Assembly: GCF_000876655.1 (NCBI RefSeq)
Contig: NZ_JYCN01000016.1
Coordinates: forward strand, 1 to 64,000
Length of the DNA stretch: 64,000 bases
Direction: 5' to 3'
Source: Arthrobacter sp. SPG23
GTDB taxonomy: Bacteria > Actinomycetota > Actinomycetes > Actinomycetales > Micrococcaceae
Below are positions 36,168 through 45,650 of the stretch, in pieces; position 1 is the stretch's first letter; every line of letters starts with the position of its first letter. The translations under genes were made by a program, and so were the position numbers. The notes beneath the pieces are model-generated. The model did no database searches. It saw only the letters and a list, made by a program, of their open reading frames with translations, and was not told the origin of the DNA.

Positions 36168-37065
36168 CCTTGACATCATCGACGCGCATTTCCATCTATG
36201 CGATTTCTCGCAGTCATACCCGTGGCTGGAAAGACCCGCACAGCCTTTCCGCTACCACGGTGACGACCGTCCGCTTCGAAGAAGTTATCTTCCGGACGAC
36301 TACCTCGCCGACGCCCGAGGGTTCAAACTGGTCGGCTGCGTCCACATCGAAAACGGCGCAGCTGACCCGCTCTGGGAAGCCGGCTGGATAGAACAAATAC
36401 ACGACACCCACGGCCAGCCCTCAGTTCAGGTAGCTAAAGCATCCCTGGCAGATCCAGCCGTGCAGGCCCACCTCGAACAGTTGGCCGCTCTCCCGACAGT
36501 GCGGGGGGTGCGGGACATCCTCAACTGGCACCCAGACCCGCGATACACGCACACCGCCCGGCCCGACTTGCTAACCGACCCGGCATGGCTAAAGGGATTT
36601 TCCCACCTTGCGCCACTAGGCCTGTCCTTTGACCTGCAGGTCTTCCCCGATCAGCTGGAACAGGCCGCACAACTGGCAGCAGCCCACCCGGAAACACTCA
36701 TCGTCCTGGACCATGCAGGGATGCCGATCGAACGGGACGCGGCGTCCCTGCACCGCTGGCGGGAAGGCATGGCCGAGATGGCTGCGCAGCCAAACGTGGT
36801 CACGAAGATATCGGCCCTCGGAACGAACGATCATTCCTGGACCACGGCATCAATCCGCCGGATCGTCCTGGAAACCATCGACGCCTTCGGATCGGACCGG
36901 ACCATGTTCGGAAGCAACTTCCCGGTGGATAGCCTCTACTCCAGCTTCGCCGCCCTATACGCGGCCTTTGACGAAATAACCCGCCGGATGTCCATGGACG
37001 AACGCCAAAAGTTGTTCTCCGAAACCGCCCGGCGGACGTACCGCATCGGACCGAATGCCGCATAA
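36160..37065 (+). CDS. Amidohydrolase 2 family metal-dependent hydrolase (COG3618-like)
   Basis: TIM-barrel hydrolase of 301 aa. IIDAHFHLCDFSQSYPWL carries the metal-binding HxH, VLDHAGMP the later His, and FGSNFPVD the final Asp region. The family contains lactonases that open sugar lactones (fuconolactone, 4-sulfomuconolactone types). ATG at 36160 gives the natural start; the longer Arg/Gly-rich extension is not homologous. As the last gene of the sugar operon it may hydrolyse a sugar lactone. Confidence 0.88.
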   Translation: MLDLDIIDAHFHLCDFSQSYPWLERPAQPFRYHGDDRPLRRSYLPDDYLADARGFKLVGCVHIENGAADPLWEAGWIEQIHDTHGQPSVQVAKASLADPAVQAHLEQLAALPTVRGVRDILNWHPDPRYTHTARPDLLTDPAWLKGFSHLAPLGLSFDLQVFPDQLEQAAQLAAAHPETLIVLDHAGMPIERDAASLHRWREGMAEMAAQPNVVTKISALGTNDHSWTTASIRRIVLETIDAFGSDRTMFGSNFPVDSLYSSFAALYAAFDEITRRMSMDERQKLFSETARRTYRIGPNAA

Positions 37066-37176
37066 GCAAACTGCGGGGCCACGGCGTCTTTGGTCCGATC
37101 GGGAACCCGGCCGGGTGTGGGCCGGAGCGCCGGTACGGGGCGTCAGATGGCCGCGGGCATCAGCGCAACTCACCTG

Positions 37177-37292
37177 TCCGCCGGCATTGGTAACACCGAT
37201 GGGTGCACAGCAAACGCACCCATCCCACCGGGGCGCCGGCGGACGGCTGGCTCGTGCTCAATCGGGTGGTAGCGCAGGCCGGCTACCACCCG
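37177..37292 (+). terminator. Nested and serial hairpins after the sugar operon
   Basis: Outer arms TCCGCCGGC (37177-37185) and GCCGGCGGA (37235-37243) enclose a second perfect hairpin with arms GATGGGTGC and GCACCCATC (37198-37206, 37216-37224). A third follows: CGGGTGGTAGC/GCTACCACCCG (37263-37273, 37282-37292). The last is a plausible terminator; the nested pair suggests a folded RNA. The rest of 37066-37559 holds no gene. Confidence 0.55.
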
Positions 37293-37559
37293 CTTGGGTA
37301 ATCGGCTGATCCATCAATCCCTGGGAGCCGAGCTCACGTCCGTGGGTGTCAGCCGTGTATGGGAGGGTCGGATAATTCAATGAATTAGGGGTCCACAAAT
37401 GGAGCTCGCGTTCCGGTGGCCAACGTCGACATTTCGCCCCTGCGACGCCCGGTCGCCCGACCGTCGAACGCCCGGTGAGAGATTCGTTGACTGCGCGACG
37501 GTCTAGGAACGTAGGCCAATCAGGCCATGGACGAGCTGAAGAAAGTTTGAACCGCCGTG

Positions 37560-37921
37560 AAGACCGGGTTCAGCGGGAACGTCTCCGGGGGCGTCTGTGG
37601 CCGGCGCACAGAATGCAGGTGTGTGGGATCCGGACTCCTCTTCCGGGCAGCCCTGGTTTGGTTGATCCGCCTGACTTTGGTGCCCCGAGCTGGCAACGCT
37701 GCTCACTTTCCCTTCCGCGGAGGACACGCAGGAGTGGAATTCCGATTCGGATGGATGGGACGCGGTGGTGGGGAACTGGTTCCGGGACGTTCCGCCGTCG
37801 TCGTCCGTATCGCTGTAACTGCGGGCCTATGACGCTTCGAGGCCCCAGGGCCGGAAGGCCCGGTCCTTGTCCATGTTCCGGCCGGCCACAATTCCGGCGC
37901 CGATCATTAGGTCGCTGAGCT
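37560..37921. repeat. Partial composite repeat: B module end plus DUF4192 3' end
   Basis: 37560-37826 matches 59395-59665 (GGGATCCGGACTC, GCTGGCAACGCTGCT, GGAGTGGAATTCCGAT blocks). From 37827 the minus strand encodes the DUF4192 C-terminus LSDLMIGAGIVAGRNMDKDR...RGLEAS-like end with stop, then homology ends at about 37921. It is a 3' stump of the element. Confidence 0.85.
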
Positions 37922-38252
37922 TGCAGTCCAGAGGGTCTCGACTGGAGTTCTTGAAAACGAAAGGTTTCGAGAACAGGTTGATTTGAGAATCGTGTAGTTC
38001 CGGGCGAGCGGCTGCAAAGGGGCGTCTTTCTGCGGAAGACCGCCGTGGGGACGATGTCATTTTCGAATTCATCGGCACGGAATGTTCGGACTCGTTTGCA
38101 CGCTTCCGACTGCCGTCCCAGTCGGACAGGAGCCTGTCAAAGCCGGGGCAGTCCCGATCTGCCGTGAGCGTGGCCGGCCGCGGGCTATCCACTGGCAGGT
38201 CTTCCGATGTTCGTCGGACTCAGTCAGGAGCGGGTTACACCCGCCGTAGTTG
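37922..38252. other. Unassigned 330-bp stretch
   Basis: Follows the DUF4192 stump. A minus-strand frame continues upstream but without family features. Nothing else seen. Confidence 0.4.
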
Positions 38253-38660
38253 TTAGGAATCCAGCCCTATGGTCGTTAGTTCCTGACCCCGAACCAGTTC
38301 CAGTGTGGAGATTTGCATGTCATCCAGATGTTCTTTCATCCGTGCGATCATTGCCTGGAAATCTGGCCGTGACCTGAACTCCTCGATCGCTTCCCGGCTC
38401 TCCCACACGGCGTAGCTGAGATAGCTCCGCGGCTGATTGAGATCGCGAAGTAGCCGTGGACGCTGAAGAAGGCCACGAATTGGAGGATCCACATCCTTTA
38501 CCCCCGATTCCGCAAACGCCCGTACGAATGCCTCCTCATGACCCGGCTTAACCGACCACCGGCCGGAGGTATAGAAGATCCCTGCGACAACACTGTGCCC
38601 CGGAGTCGGCATATCGGAATCCAGGGGCAGGTCATCGCTCGTCGGTGGTGGCACAGCCAT
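38253..38660 (-). CDS. Antibiotic biosynthesis monooxygenase (ABM) domain protein
   Basis: Small dimeric alpha+beta barrel protein of 135 aa. The ABM pattern is visible: YTSGRWSVKPGHEEAFVRAF, then RSYLSYAVWESREAIEEFRS and FQAMIARMKEHLDDMQ. ATG at 38660 has AAGGA at a 7-base spacing, preferred over the TTG just before. Members are cofactor-free quinone-forming monooxygenases or heme-degrading enzymes; the heme-type residues are not evident. It is single, with a cupin gene upstream on the same strand. Confidence 0.85.
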   Translation of the reverse strand: MAVPPPTSDDLPLDSDMPTPGHSVVAGIFYTSGRWSVKPGHEEAFVRAFAESGVKDVDPPIRGLLQRPRLLRDLNQPRSYLSYAVWESREAIEEFRSRPDFQAMIARMKEHLDDMQISTLELVRGQELTTIGLDS

Positions 38661-38737
38661 CAACTGTTCCTTCTACTCGTCAAAGGGATAGCGGGAGTGA
38701 ACAAAACCAGGGAACCAATTGGGCTCGCAGGGAACTC

Positions 38738-39085
38738 CTACGAATCCCGTGGTCCTAGATGCTCCGCCTCATCGTTCGTAGGCAGCGGGGATTCCTTGAG
38801 CTCCACAAAGAAGGTATGCGTGTCTGTTTCCCCGATGTTTTCTCCGGAATGGCGCTGGGCAGGCAACCACCGGGCGACAGCGGCGGGTAGCTCCACATCC
38901 ATGGACTTTCCCTCGGAAGAAATACGGCGACGGAAACCATTGACAGTAACCATCACACTGTCGGGGTGACTATGCTCTGTGGTCTTATGCCCGGGTGAGT
39001 CGGTGTACTCAAGCACGCGGACGCGTTCATTTTCAAAAGCCACCCGGTAATTCATCGGGTTCGTCTCAACAGGATCCTCCGCCAT
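38738..39085 (-). CDS. Small cupin-domain protein
   Basis: Single-domain cupin of 115 aa. TTEHSHPDSVMVTVNG is the first cupin motif with HxH, and GETDTHTFFVELK the second with its His. One barrel, no DNA-binding part. It lies 77 bp before the ABM gene on the same strand, so the two may be co-transcribed. Its function is not predictable; such cupins are often isomerases or binding proteins. Confidence 0.85.
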   Translation of the reverse strand: MAEDPVETNPMNYRVAFENERVRVLEYTDSPGHKTTEHSHPDSVMVTVNGFRRRISSEGKSMDVELPAAVARWLPAQRHSGENIGETDTHTFFVELKESPLPTNDEAEHLGPRDS

Positions 39086-39133
39086 GGTCGGAATATACGC
39101 CTACACAGGCTGCAGGACCAGAGGATTTTCCCG

Positions 39134-39200
39134 CTGACACTTCAATGTCCATACTCATCCGCACTACCCCGGAATTCCGCGGGCGCCAGTGCAGTCGAAT
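39134..39200. repeat. Short C repeat, copy 1
   Basis: ATGTCCATACTCATCCGCAC then GGAATTCCGCGGGCGCCAGT matches the segment at 40547-40610 at most positions. It lies in a 342-bp gap (39086-39427) with no gene. The hairpin arms that are perfect in copy 2 are imperfect here. Confidence 0.6.
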
Positions 39201-39427
39201 TCCTCTGCACGGAATGTCAGAAGTCGAGCCATCATCAACGACTCACTTGTCCGTTGACCCGTCGATGGTGGAGGACCTAGGACTTTGGCCATCACAAACT
39301 TTCCCTTAATGGTGGGCGCTGGCCTGGGACCTTTCGCGCGACGCGTAGTACCTGCCGACCCGGCAGTTTCCCTCTTCTCCGGCGGTCGCGTCAGGGCCAT
39401 TATTGGAAATAAAGATCGGAGATTGCC

Positions 39428-39598
39428 ATGATCCAGGCCCTGCTGTGCAAGCTGAACATTCGCCACGAATGGCACGTCGAGCACACCGAAGACGGCAGCC
39501 TCTACAAGCGCTGTCTGCGCTGCGGGAAGGATGATGACCGCGGCGGCGGCGGAACGGGCGCACCAGGAGCGTGGGCCGGGCCGGCAGGAATGGGTTAG
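39428..39598 (+). CDS. Small CxxC protein, 56 aa
   Basis: ATG at 39428 (GGAGATTGCC upstream) opens a 56-codon gene. The order H-E-W-H-V-E-H then YKRCLRCGKDDD suggests a tiny zinc-binding protein with His and CxxC ligands, and the first half (LCKLNIRHEWHVEHTEDGS) is compositionally typical of a conserved Arthrobacter-type small protein. The C-terminal 15 residues are Gly/Ala-rich. Function unknown. Confidence 0.6.
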   Translation: MIQALLCKLNIRHEWHVEHTEDGSLYKRCLRCGKDDDRGGGGTGAPGAWAGPAGMG

Positions 39599-39633
39599 CA
39601 ACCTACCAATGGACAACATCAGCTGAGAAGCGT

Positions 39634-40046
39634 TTAGCCCAGTCCCACTCCACAACGGCCCAGCTCGGCCACCACCGCAGCACGCCCGGTCGCAGCGGCC
39701 GTCAGCGGCATGATCGATCTGCCGGGCGAATTCCCCTGCCACGCCTGGCGGATGGACTTCTCAACCGGGTAGCCACCGCACATTACGGCGCCGAGGACGC
39801 CGAGGGTCTTCGCTGCCGCCCGCCGCCTCCTGCGGCTCAGCAGACCAGCCGTTGCTACGCCCTGAAGGATCAGCATCACGCCAGAGGCAGACAATCCCGT
39901 TCCCAGCACCCACTGGTCTCGTTTGATGCGCCCGGGGTCCCCTTGAGCTTCCAGACATAGTTGGTGGTCCCCTCCCGGAGCGCCTGCCGGAGCCCGATCA
40001 GGCCGAGGGCAAGCTGCGCCGTGGAGACCACAGCCAAAGCCATCAT
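39634..40046 (-). pseudogene. Small four-helix membrane protein with a frameshift
   Basis: From ATG 40046 (GGAGG 8 bp upstream) the reading is MMALAVVSTAQLALGLIGLR, ALREGTTNYVWKLKG, then the frame runs to an early stop. About base 39940 a one-base slip leads into the frame that continues as RDQWVLGTGLSASGVMLILQ, GVATAGLLSRRRRRAAAKTL and LGVLGAVMCGGYPVEKSIRQ. Together they make a sensible small integral membrane protein. Family not named. Confidence 0.6.
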
Positions 40047-40705
40047 CGCTGGATCCTCCAATCATCTTGGATTCCAGAAATACCCCCGTGGAGCCATTTT
40101 AGGAACCGGCCGCCCTCCGCTCAGCACCTGCATGACGAAATTGACGCTACTGGTGAAGTACCGCCATCCCTTCGGCGCCAAAATACCATCTCTGCCGCTC
40201 CCATTGGATGCGTCTGCCCCGCCCCCGCGAAACGATTGACAGTGTCACAAACGTCCCTCCTCGTTCTGAATATCGGGGCGTAGTCCGGACAGGAAACCCC
40301 GTATTCCGGAATCCACGGGAACCGGGAGGGCTGTTATCCGTTCAGATGCGAATCGTAGGGAGCCCAGAACGAGGTTTACTCTCGCCTCGGGACAGAGCAT
40401 GGATGCTAATGGCGTTCACATAAGTAATGGGGGATCTGCCCCCACATCAACGGCACTCGCCACCCTGGGTCTTGACGGCGCAACCGATTACACCTTCTCC
40501 ATCACCTGGGAAATCAGCGGAATGCAATTCCGTGCAGGGGACTTGTGACATCTCCATGTCCGTACTCGTCTGCACTACTACGGAATTCCGCGGGAGCGAG
40601 TGCAGACGACTTCTGAAGACGACAGTTTCCACCACCGGCTGTCGATGAGATAACCCGGTGTGGCAGAGAAGGAGTCGGCGGCCGGGGGCGGGATCGCCTA
40701 TCGCA
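40047..40705. other. Gene-free stretch with C repeat copy 2
   Basis: No gene. At 40547-40610 lies the second C repeat with perfect 11-bp arms TCGTCTGCACT (40566-40576) and AGTGCAGACGA (40599-40609) and a 22-base loop containing GGAATTCCGCGGG. A small hairpin CGGAATGCAATTCCG lies at about 40518-40532. Confidence 0.5.
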
Positions 40706-41437
40706 TCAGCTGGTCACTTGTCGGACCTTGAACACGATCGAGTCGAAGACGGCGCGTGCCTCTCTTGTCAGCTCCGGATTGATCGATTCGTGGAATTGGA
40801 CCACCCAGAACATAGCGCGCTGGCCGTTCAGGTTGACCACCCGGTAGGTTTCGCGCTCAGCGGTGCTCGAGTACCAGCGTGTGCATAGGTTCGAATATTC
40901 TGAGTGAACGCAAAACTGACCGTTGTCGCAGGCTTTGATGTCCACGTCGCCCTCGACGGAGTGGTCGAACTCGACGCCGGGGTAATCGCCCACCATGACC
41001 TCGACGGGAGGGGTGCTGGCCGTTGACGTCTGCGCCGTCATCGCGTCGACGAAAGCCTGAGCCGATGGATTGACCTCGACGAGCGCGCCCTGCCACCTGC
41101 ATGCGTCCGTCGGTACATGGTTGGAGGGCCACCAACCCACGAAGACCGCCATGTCATCCGGGTGTTCCGGGTCGTCCTTGCCCAGGCCCTCGCCGTCTGC
41201 CGACCAGCCGTCTGGGACGGTGATCTCGAAATTCTCTGCGAAGCTGGTGACGAGGTATGTACCGGGGTCGATGTCGCCGCTGTCCGGCAGCGGTGGGACC
41301 GTGGGCAGCGGTGGGACCGTGCGAGCCTCCGTAGTCGGCGCGGGGGATGGCGCCTCGGTGGCAGTGCATGCCGAAAGACCGAGGCAAACGGACAAGACTG
41401 ATGTCATGGTGATGAAATGGCGTAGCAGCACACGCAT
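40706..41437 (-). CDS. Putative lipoprotein of unknown function
   Basis: Exported lipoprotein of 243 aa. ATG at 41437 has GGAGG 5 bp upstream, preferred over an ATG 18 bases earlier. Signal peptide with lipobox LGLSAC, then a Pro/Thr-rich linker (EARTVPPLPTVPPLPDSGD), then a globular domain with NFEITVPDGWSADGEGLG, four Cys and many Trp. It resembles mycobacterial/actinobacterial Lpq-type envelope proteins in layout only. Confidence 0.75.
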   Translation of the reverse strand: MRVLLRHFITMTSVLSVCLGLSACTATEAPSPAPTTEARTVPPLPTVPPLPDSGDIDPGTYLVTSFAENFEITVPDGWSADGEGLGKDDPEHPDDMAVFVGWWPSNHVPTDACRWQGALVEVNPSAQAFVDAMTAQTSTASTPPVEVMVGDYPGVEFDHSVEGDVDIKACDNGQFCVHSEYSNLCTRWYSSTAERETYRVVNLNGQRAMFWVVQFHESINPELTREARAVFDSIVFKVRQVTS

Positions 41438-42329
41438 GGAGGCCTCCAAAGGCAACCCTTATGCTGCGGACGTTACGCCGGGCCAACACTGACCGCAAGA
41501 GACGCCAGAAAGCCAATGCTCCCCCCTTTTTGGATAACGGGAACGGATGGTGAGTCCCGCCGCCGGGCGACTGTGGTCATCCCCGCTGGTTCGCCAAAGC
41601 CTCAGCCCCCATGTGCCTGAAAAGGCGCTCTCGGGACTGTTGGTGAACTGCCCTGCAAAGGTACACTTCCCGAGTGAATTGGTGCCGTGCCTGCTGAAAG
41701 AACATCGGGTACAAGGGTAATTTCCGCCTGGGGTAAGTGAACTTGATGAACACGAGCCTTACATTAGGGCCATCACGAACAAAAACCTTCTCGACGAACG
41801 TCGTACTTCAGGCATGAACACGCCGGCAAGGACGACCGGGTCTTCTACTCGGTCAAACTGGTCGACTAGGCGCCGGGCTACACGGCCAGACTGACTCGGG
41901 TTCAATTCCGCGCGCCTTTCGTCAAGAACGGCTTCAGGCCAATCGGGCATCGCGGCATCGACGTCAGGGACGCTGTGAAGATTTTGGCTGCGGCAGGGGG
42001 ACTGACAATGCTTCCAACGTCATGGATAGCGTTCGCTGTCGCAGTGGCCGAACTGGACGCGCAAGGCTTCCTTGACGGCAACTGGATCCCCGCAGCGAAG
42101 GTTGTAGACAGATCCTCTGCCGGGCCGCCTTTGGAAAGTGCAGCCACGGAGCACCCTGGCATTGGATGTCAGACGGTTAGGACGGGCGTGGAAAGACTGG
42201 GGTCCAGCCCGGCGGAATTCAATGCAGCCTGACTAATAGCCGACTTTCTTTTCGATTAAACTCCGACCTAAAACGGCCAACACAGCGGTCAATGAGCCTT
42301 TCGACATCCACTCCGGGACTTGGTTGTTA
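41438..42329. other. Unassigned stretch
   Basis: A plus-strand frame around 41890-42232 is open (GHRGIDVRDAVKILAAAGG), and a short piece near 41812-41870 reads DDRVFYSVKLVD before a stop, which looks like the end of a lost gene. Neither has a family signature or start signal strong enough to call a gene. Confidence 0.4.
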
Positions 42330-43040
42330 ACCTGGCTAATCTGTCCGGCTAAAGGGGGTGTGCACATTGTGCACACGTTTGTGCACGGGCGGCTTTTGGA
42401 CCTGTATTTTGGTCCCTTCCGCCTGGTTCTGCCTTTACAACTTCACGAAGTTCAATGTTTCAGGCGACATGATTTTGCGGCCGGGATCGGTAGGTTTCCT
42501 AGGAAGTTCCGGGTTCAGTGGGAATGTCTTTTGGGCCTCCTGGGGCTGGCGTAAGATCCGTCGACAGGGTGCAGGTGTGTGGGATCCGGACTCTTCTTCC
42601 GGGTAGCCCAGATTTGGTTGATCCCGCGTGACTTTGGGCCCTGAGCTGGCAACGCTGCTCACTTTCCCTTCCGCGGAGCATACGCAGGAGTGGAATTCCG
42701 ATCCGGACGGTCGGGACGCGGCGGTGGAGGACTGGCTCCGGAACGTCCTGCCGTCGTCGTCCGTATCCCTATAATGCGCATTAGGAGGCTTCGAGGCCCC
42801 GGTGCCGGAAGGCATAAACCCTCGTAAGAGGGGTTTTTGCTTTAATGTATGGACATTGACCCTCCGCGGGTCCCTCCGACACTGGCAGCGGTCCGTGCCT
42901 AGCGGCGCGGTGGCCTGTTCGGGCGTATGGGACGCGGGTCTGACTAGTGGCCCTCCGCCTGCTGGGATCTGGGGCTGTCTGGTTCGCCGTTCCGTTTCTG
43001 CCTGGTTGGTCGTGGACGGCCAGCACTTATTCATGGTTCG
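42330..43040. repeat. Rearranged composite repeat at 42.3 kb
   Basis: 42330-42780 matches the second half of the B module: palindrome 42358-42376 (GTGTGCACA-T-TGTGCACAC), GGCGACATGATTTTGCGGCC, GGGATCCGGACTCTTCTTCC and GCTGGCAACGCTGCT. At 42781-42812 the minus strand has only the last codons of DUF4192 (RGLEAS and stop). This is fused directly to the terminator (42817-42838) and the first half of another B module (to about 43040). The junction suggests recombination between two tandem units with loss of the gene. Confidence 0.8.
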
Positions 43041-43187
43041 GGGTACGACCTGATGAAGTCGACTTTGGTGCGAACTTGTTTGAAAAGCTCCTCCTGGACT
43101 AGCGCGGTGGTCATCTTAGGACCTCGGCAAATATCACCAAAGCCGGGGCAGTTTCGCTTTTTCCAGGGCGTAGGGCGGGGCGGACCG

Positions 43188-44750
43188 CTAGATGCATGAT
43201 TCTGGGGCACCGAAATAGGTTGAAAGCCGTCGTGCCCCATCGCAGGCCAAGTCGATGATGCTAGGTGAGGAATCCGGCTGATGGAGGATGCCGTCTCGTA
43301 GGCCGCTGACCGATAGGGACGCCATCACATGGCCGCGGTGATCAAAAATTGGGGCAGCGACGGCGGCCATTCCCATGGTTACTTCGTCGTCGCTCAGGGC
43401 GAAGCCGGCATCGCGGATTTCTTTGAGCTTTCCATAGAATTCTGCTCGGGAACGCGCGCCGAGACTGAAGTCCGAGCTCTGGCCCACGACGGCAGCGTAG
43501 TCTTCCCAGGACTTGGGGGTGTCGAAAGCCAACAAAGCGCGGGGTGCGGCGCCGAGATGCAGGGGCAACGAGCTTCCAAGGGCCAGGCGGCGACTGTTCA
43601 CTCGCTTACCGTCTATCCGCTCGATGCATACAGCACGGGTACCGCTCCTGATGCAAAGGAATACCGTTTCCCCGGTTGCATCGTGGATTTCGCGAAGCAC
43701 AGGGAGCGCAGCCCGCCGCAAATCCAGTTGGTTCAACAGATTCCCCGCGAGGGAGATCATCTTACTGCCGATTCGATAGGAACCGCGGTGGCCAAGCTGT
43801 TCTACCCAACCGGTCTCAACAAGAGTTCCCAACATGCGGTAGACGGAGCTGATGGGTTCGCCTATGAGGTCGGCGAGCCTCGCCGAGGTTGAGACGCGTT
43901 CGACAGCCAGCGCATCCATGAGGGAGCTGGCCTTGGCCAATACCGAATCGTTCGATGCGGGGGCATTGAACTCATGGGCGGTCGGGAGCGGCTTGAATTC
44001 CGCCATGAGATCGGTCAGGGTCTGCGCGGCAGCCGCGAGAACGGTTTTTGCTTCTTCCTGCTGGTTGACGACTTGGTCGACCAGACCCGCTGCTGTCAGG
44101 GCACCGAAGATGCTGCCGTCCGCGTTGAATACGGGAAATCCCAAGGCCGCGATCCCGTCAACAACCTCGTTGGATTCCATTCGCCAACCATCGCGTTTGG
44201 TGTCGGCGACCAGTTGGCGGAGTGTCTCGGCGTCAACGGGCGTCCTTGACGCCCATTGCGTATAGGGGGCTTGGGCCAGGAGCCCGTCGAGTACTTCGGG
44301 GGATTGCCATGCCAGCAGCACATGGGATGCGGCGCCGGCATGGAGTGGAAGGATCCGCCCGGATGAAAGCTCGTGGAGATCGACTTCTGTGGAGTCGACC
44401 TGTTCCAAGCAGACGGCGGTGCCGTTGCGCGGTATCCAGAATGCCGCCGTTAGACCAAGCTCGGACTGGATGCCCTCGAGCACGGTATTGAGGGCCGCAT
44501 GGTCGAGGAGGGCGTCGGTTGCCGCCTCCGCAAACCGCAAGATCCCAATGCCCAATTCAACGAGGCCGCCCGGGGAGCGGCGGAGAATCCCTGACTGTTC
44601 CAGCGCGGTGACGATCCGGTAGATGGACGGCCGCGGTTCGTCGACAGCTTTCGCCAGGTCCGCCGGAGTCGAGGGGCCGAGGGCGGACGCTTCATCAACC
44701 ACTTGTGTCGCCTTGAGCACCAGCTGAATGAGCTTGGCTGTCTGCGTCAT
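43188..44750 (-). CDS. Tandem-fused double IclR-family regulator (copy 1)
   Basis: Protein of 520 aa made of two complete IclR units. Unit 1 has a helix-turn-helix (TPADLAKAVDEPRPSIYRIV, about residues 28-47) and effector domain with ILPLHAGAASHVLLAW. Unit 2 has its own helix-turn-helix (ARLADLIGEPISSVYRMLG, near 285) and effector domain with SLPLHLGAAPRALLAF and MASLSVSGLRDG. Single IclR proteins are about 250 aa. ATG at 44750 has GAGGGG upstream. A TGAACA-N3-TGTCCA site lies 78 bp before the start, so it may regulate itself. It sits at the end of the hydroxyquinol gene set, and a paralogue lies at 53323. Confidence 0.9.
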   Translation of the reverse strand: MTQTAKLIQLVLKATQVVDEASALGPSTPADLAKAVDEPRPSIYRIVTALEQSGILRRSPGGLVELGIGILRFAEAATDALLDHAALNTVLEGIQSELGLTAAFWIPRNGTAVCLEQVDSTEVDLHELSSGRILPLHAGAASHVLLAWQSPEVLDGLLAQAPYTQWASRTPVDAETLRQLVADTKRDGWRMESNEVVDGIAALGFPVFNADGSIFGALTAAGLVDQVVNQQEEAKTVLAAAAQTLTDLMAEFKPLPTAHEFNAPASNDSVLAKASSLMDALAVERVSTSARLADLIGEPISSVYRMLGTLVETGWVEQLGHRGSYRIGSKMISLAGNLLNQLDLRRAALPVLREIHDATGETVFLCIRSGTRAVCIERIDGKRVNSRRLALGSSLPLHLGAAPRALLAFDTPKSWEDYAAVVGQSSDFSLGARSRAEFYGKLKEIRDAGFALSDDEVTMGMAAVAAPIFDHRGHVMASLSVSGLRDGILHQPDSSPSIIDLACDGARRLSTYFGAPESCI

Positions 44751-44827
44751 GGTTGCACCCCTCGAATCGAACTGCCTCGCGCCCCAAGCGACATGAATCG
44801 AGGGACCGGGCAGGATGTCGCCTTTCA

Positions 44828-44842
44828 TGAACAACCTGTCCA
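44828..44842. promoter_or_regulatory. Candidate double-IclR operator, site 1
   Basis: TGAACA-ACC-TGTCCA, one base from a perfect palindrome. It is upstream of the double IclR gene starting at 44750 and matches sites at 53126 and 54956. Confidence 0.6.
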
Positions 44843-44939
44843 GTATATGCGACTTGCAGTCGAGGGCGACTGCGCTACGCCCATTTCGCCGCGATCCCTT
44901 AATGCCCCATTGGAGCACCCATGGGTTTGGTGTTGGAAG

Positions 44940-45650
44940 CTATGAAACTTCCAGGCCCGCACCGGCATAGGCGGTCCTGGCACGCGGCCCGGTGAGGAAG
45001 CGGATGAGTGCTTCAGCTGCCGGTTTCCCGGCCGCCGGCGCTGCGAGGGCAATTGAGAAGCTGGTGTAGTGCTGGACGGGGTCCGGCAGCGGGCCAATGA
45101 CCCGTGCGCCGGGTACGTGCAGGAGTTCGCTTATCTGCTGGACGGCGAGGTCTGCGCGTCCGTCGATGACGGCTGCCGCGGTGGGTCCGTGGTCGATGAG
45201 CGTGGCTCGCGAATTTACCTCCTCGGCAATGCCGAGCTTCGTGATCAGGGTCTGGAAGTACAGCCCGCTGGGGCTGTTGCGTGAGTAGGCTACGGAGCCG
45301 GCGGCGGTCAGGGTTCCCGCCAGCGTCCTGACAGTGGAGATGTCCGGCTGTTTCCTGCCGGGGGATGCCGCGATGCCTATTCCGGATTTCGCTAAAGGGA
45401 CGATTGTGCCGGGCGCCAGAATGCCCGAGGTTGCCAGAGCTTGGAGGGAGCCCGACATGCCGATCATCACGTCCGGTAGTGCGCCGGCGTCGATCCTCTG
45501 CACCAACAGGTTGGTTGAGGCGTAGATGATGTCCACGGTGGCACCGATTTCGGTGCTGAGGGATTCCAGACCGAGGCTTTCTACGGCCGACTTGAGTGCG
45601 GCGGCGCAGAATAGCGAAACCCTCGGGCTGCCATTGTCATCGGAGTGCAT
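44940..45650 (-). CDS. ModA-like type 2 substrate-binding protein without signal peptide
   Basis: Protein of 236 aa related to molybdate/extracellular solute-binding proteins (SBP_bac_11 type): SLFCAAALKSAVESLG, TVDIIYASTNLLVQRIDAG, DVMIGMSGSLQALATSGIL and YSRNSPSGLYFQTLITKLGI are in the usual order. The start at 45650 has AAGGA at a 7-base spacing and gives only nine polar residues before the first strand, with no signal peptide or lipobox. It should therefore be cytoplasmic. No ModBC partner is present. It lies right after the ring-cleavage dioxygenase; a sensing or storage role for an aromatic intermediate is inferred. Confidence 0.82.
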   Translation of the reverse strand: MHSDDNGSPRVSLFCAAALKSAVESLGLESLSTEIGATVDIIYASTNLLVQRIDAGALPDVMIGMSGSLQALATSGILAPGTIVPLAKSGIGIAASPGRKQPDISTVRTLAGTLTAAGSVAYSRNSPSGLYFQTLITKLGIAEEVNSRATLIDHGPTAAAVIDGRADLAVQQISELLHVPGARVIGPLPDPVQHYTSFSIALAAPAAGKPAAEALIRFLTGPRARTAYAGAGLEVS

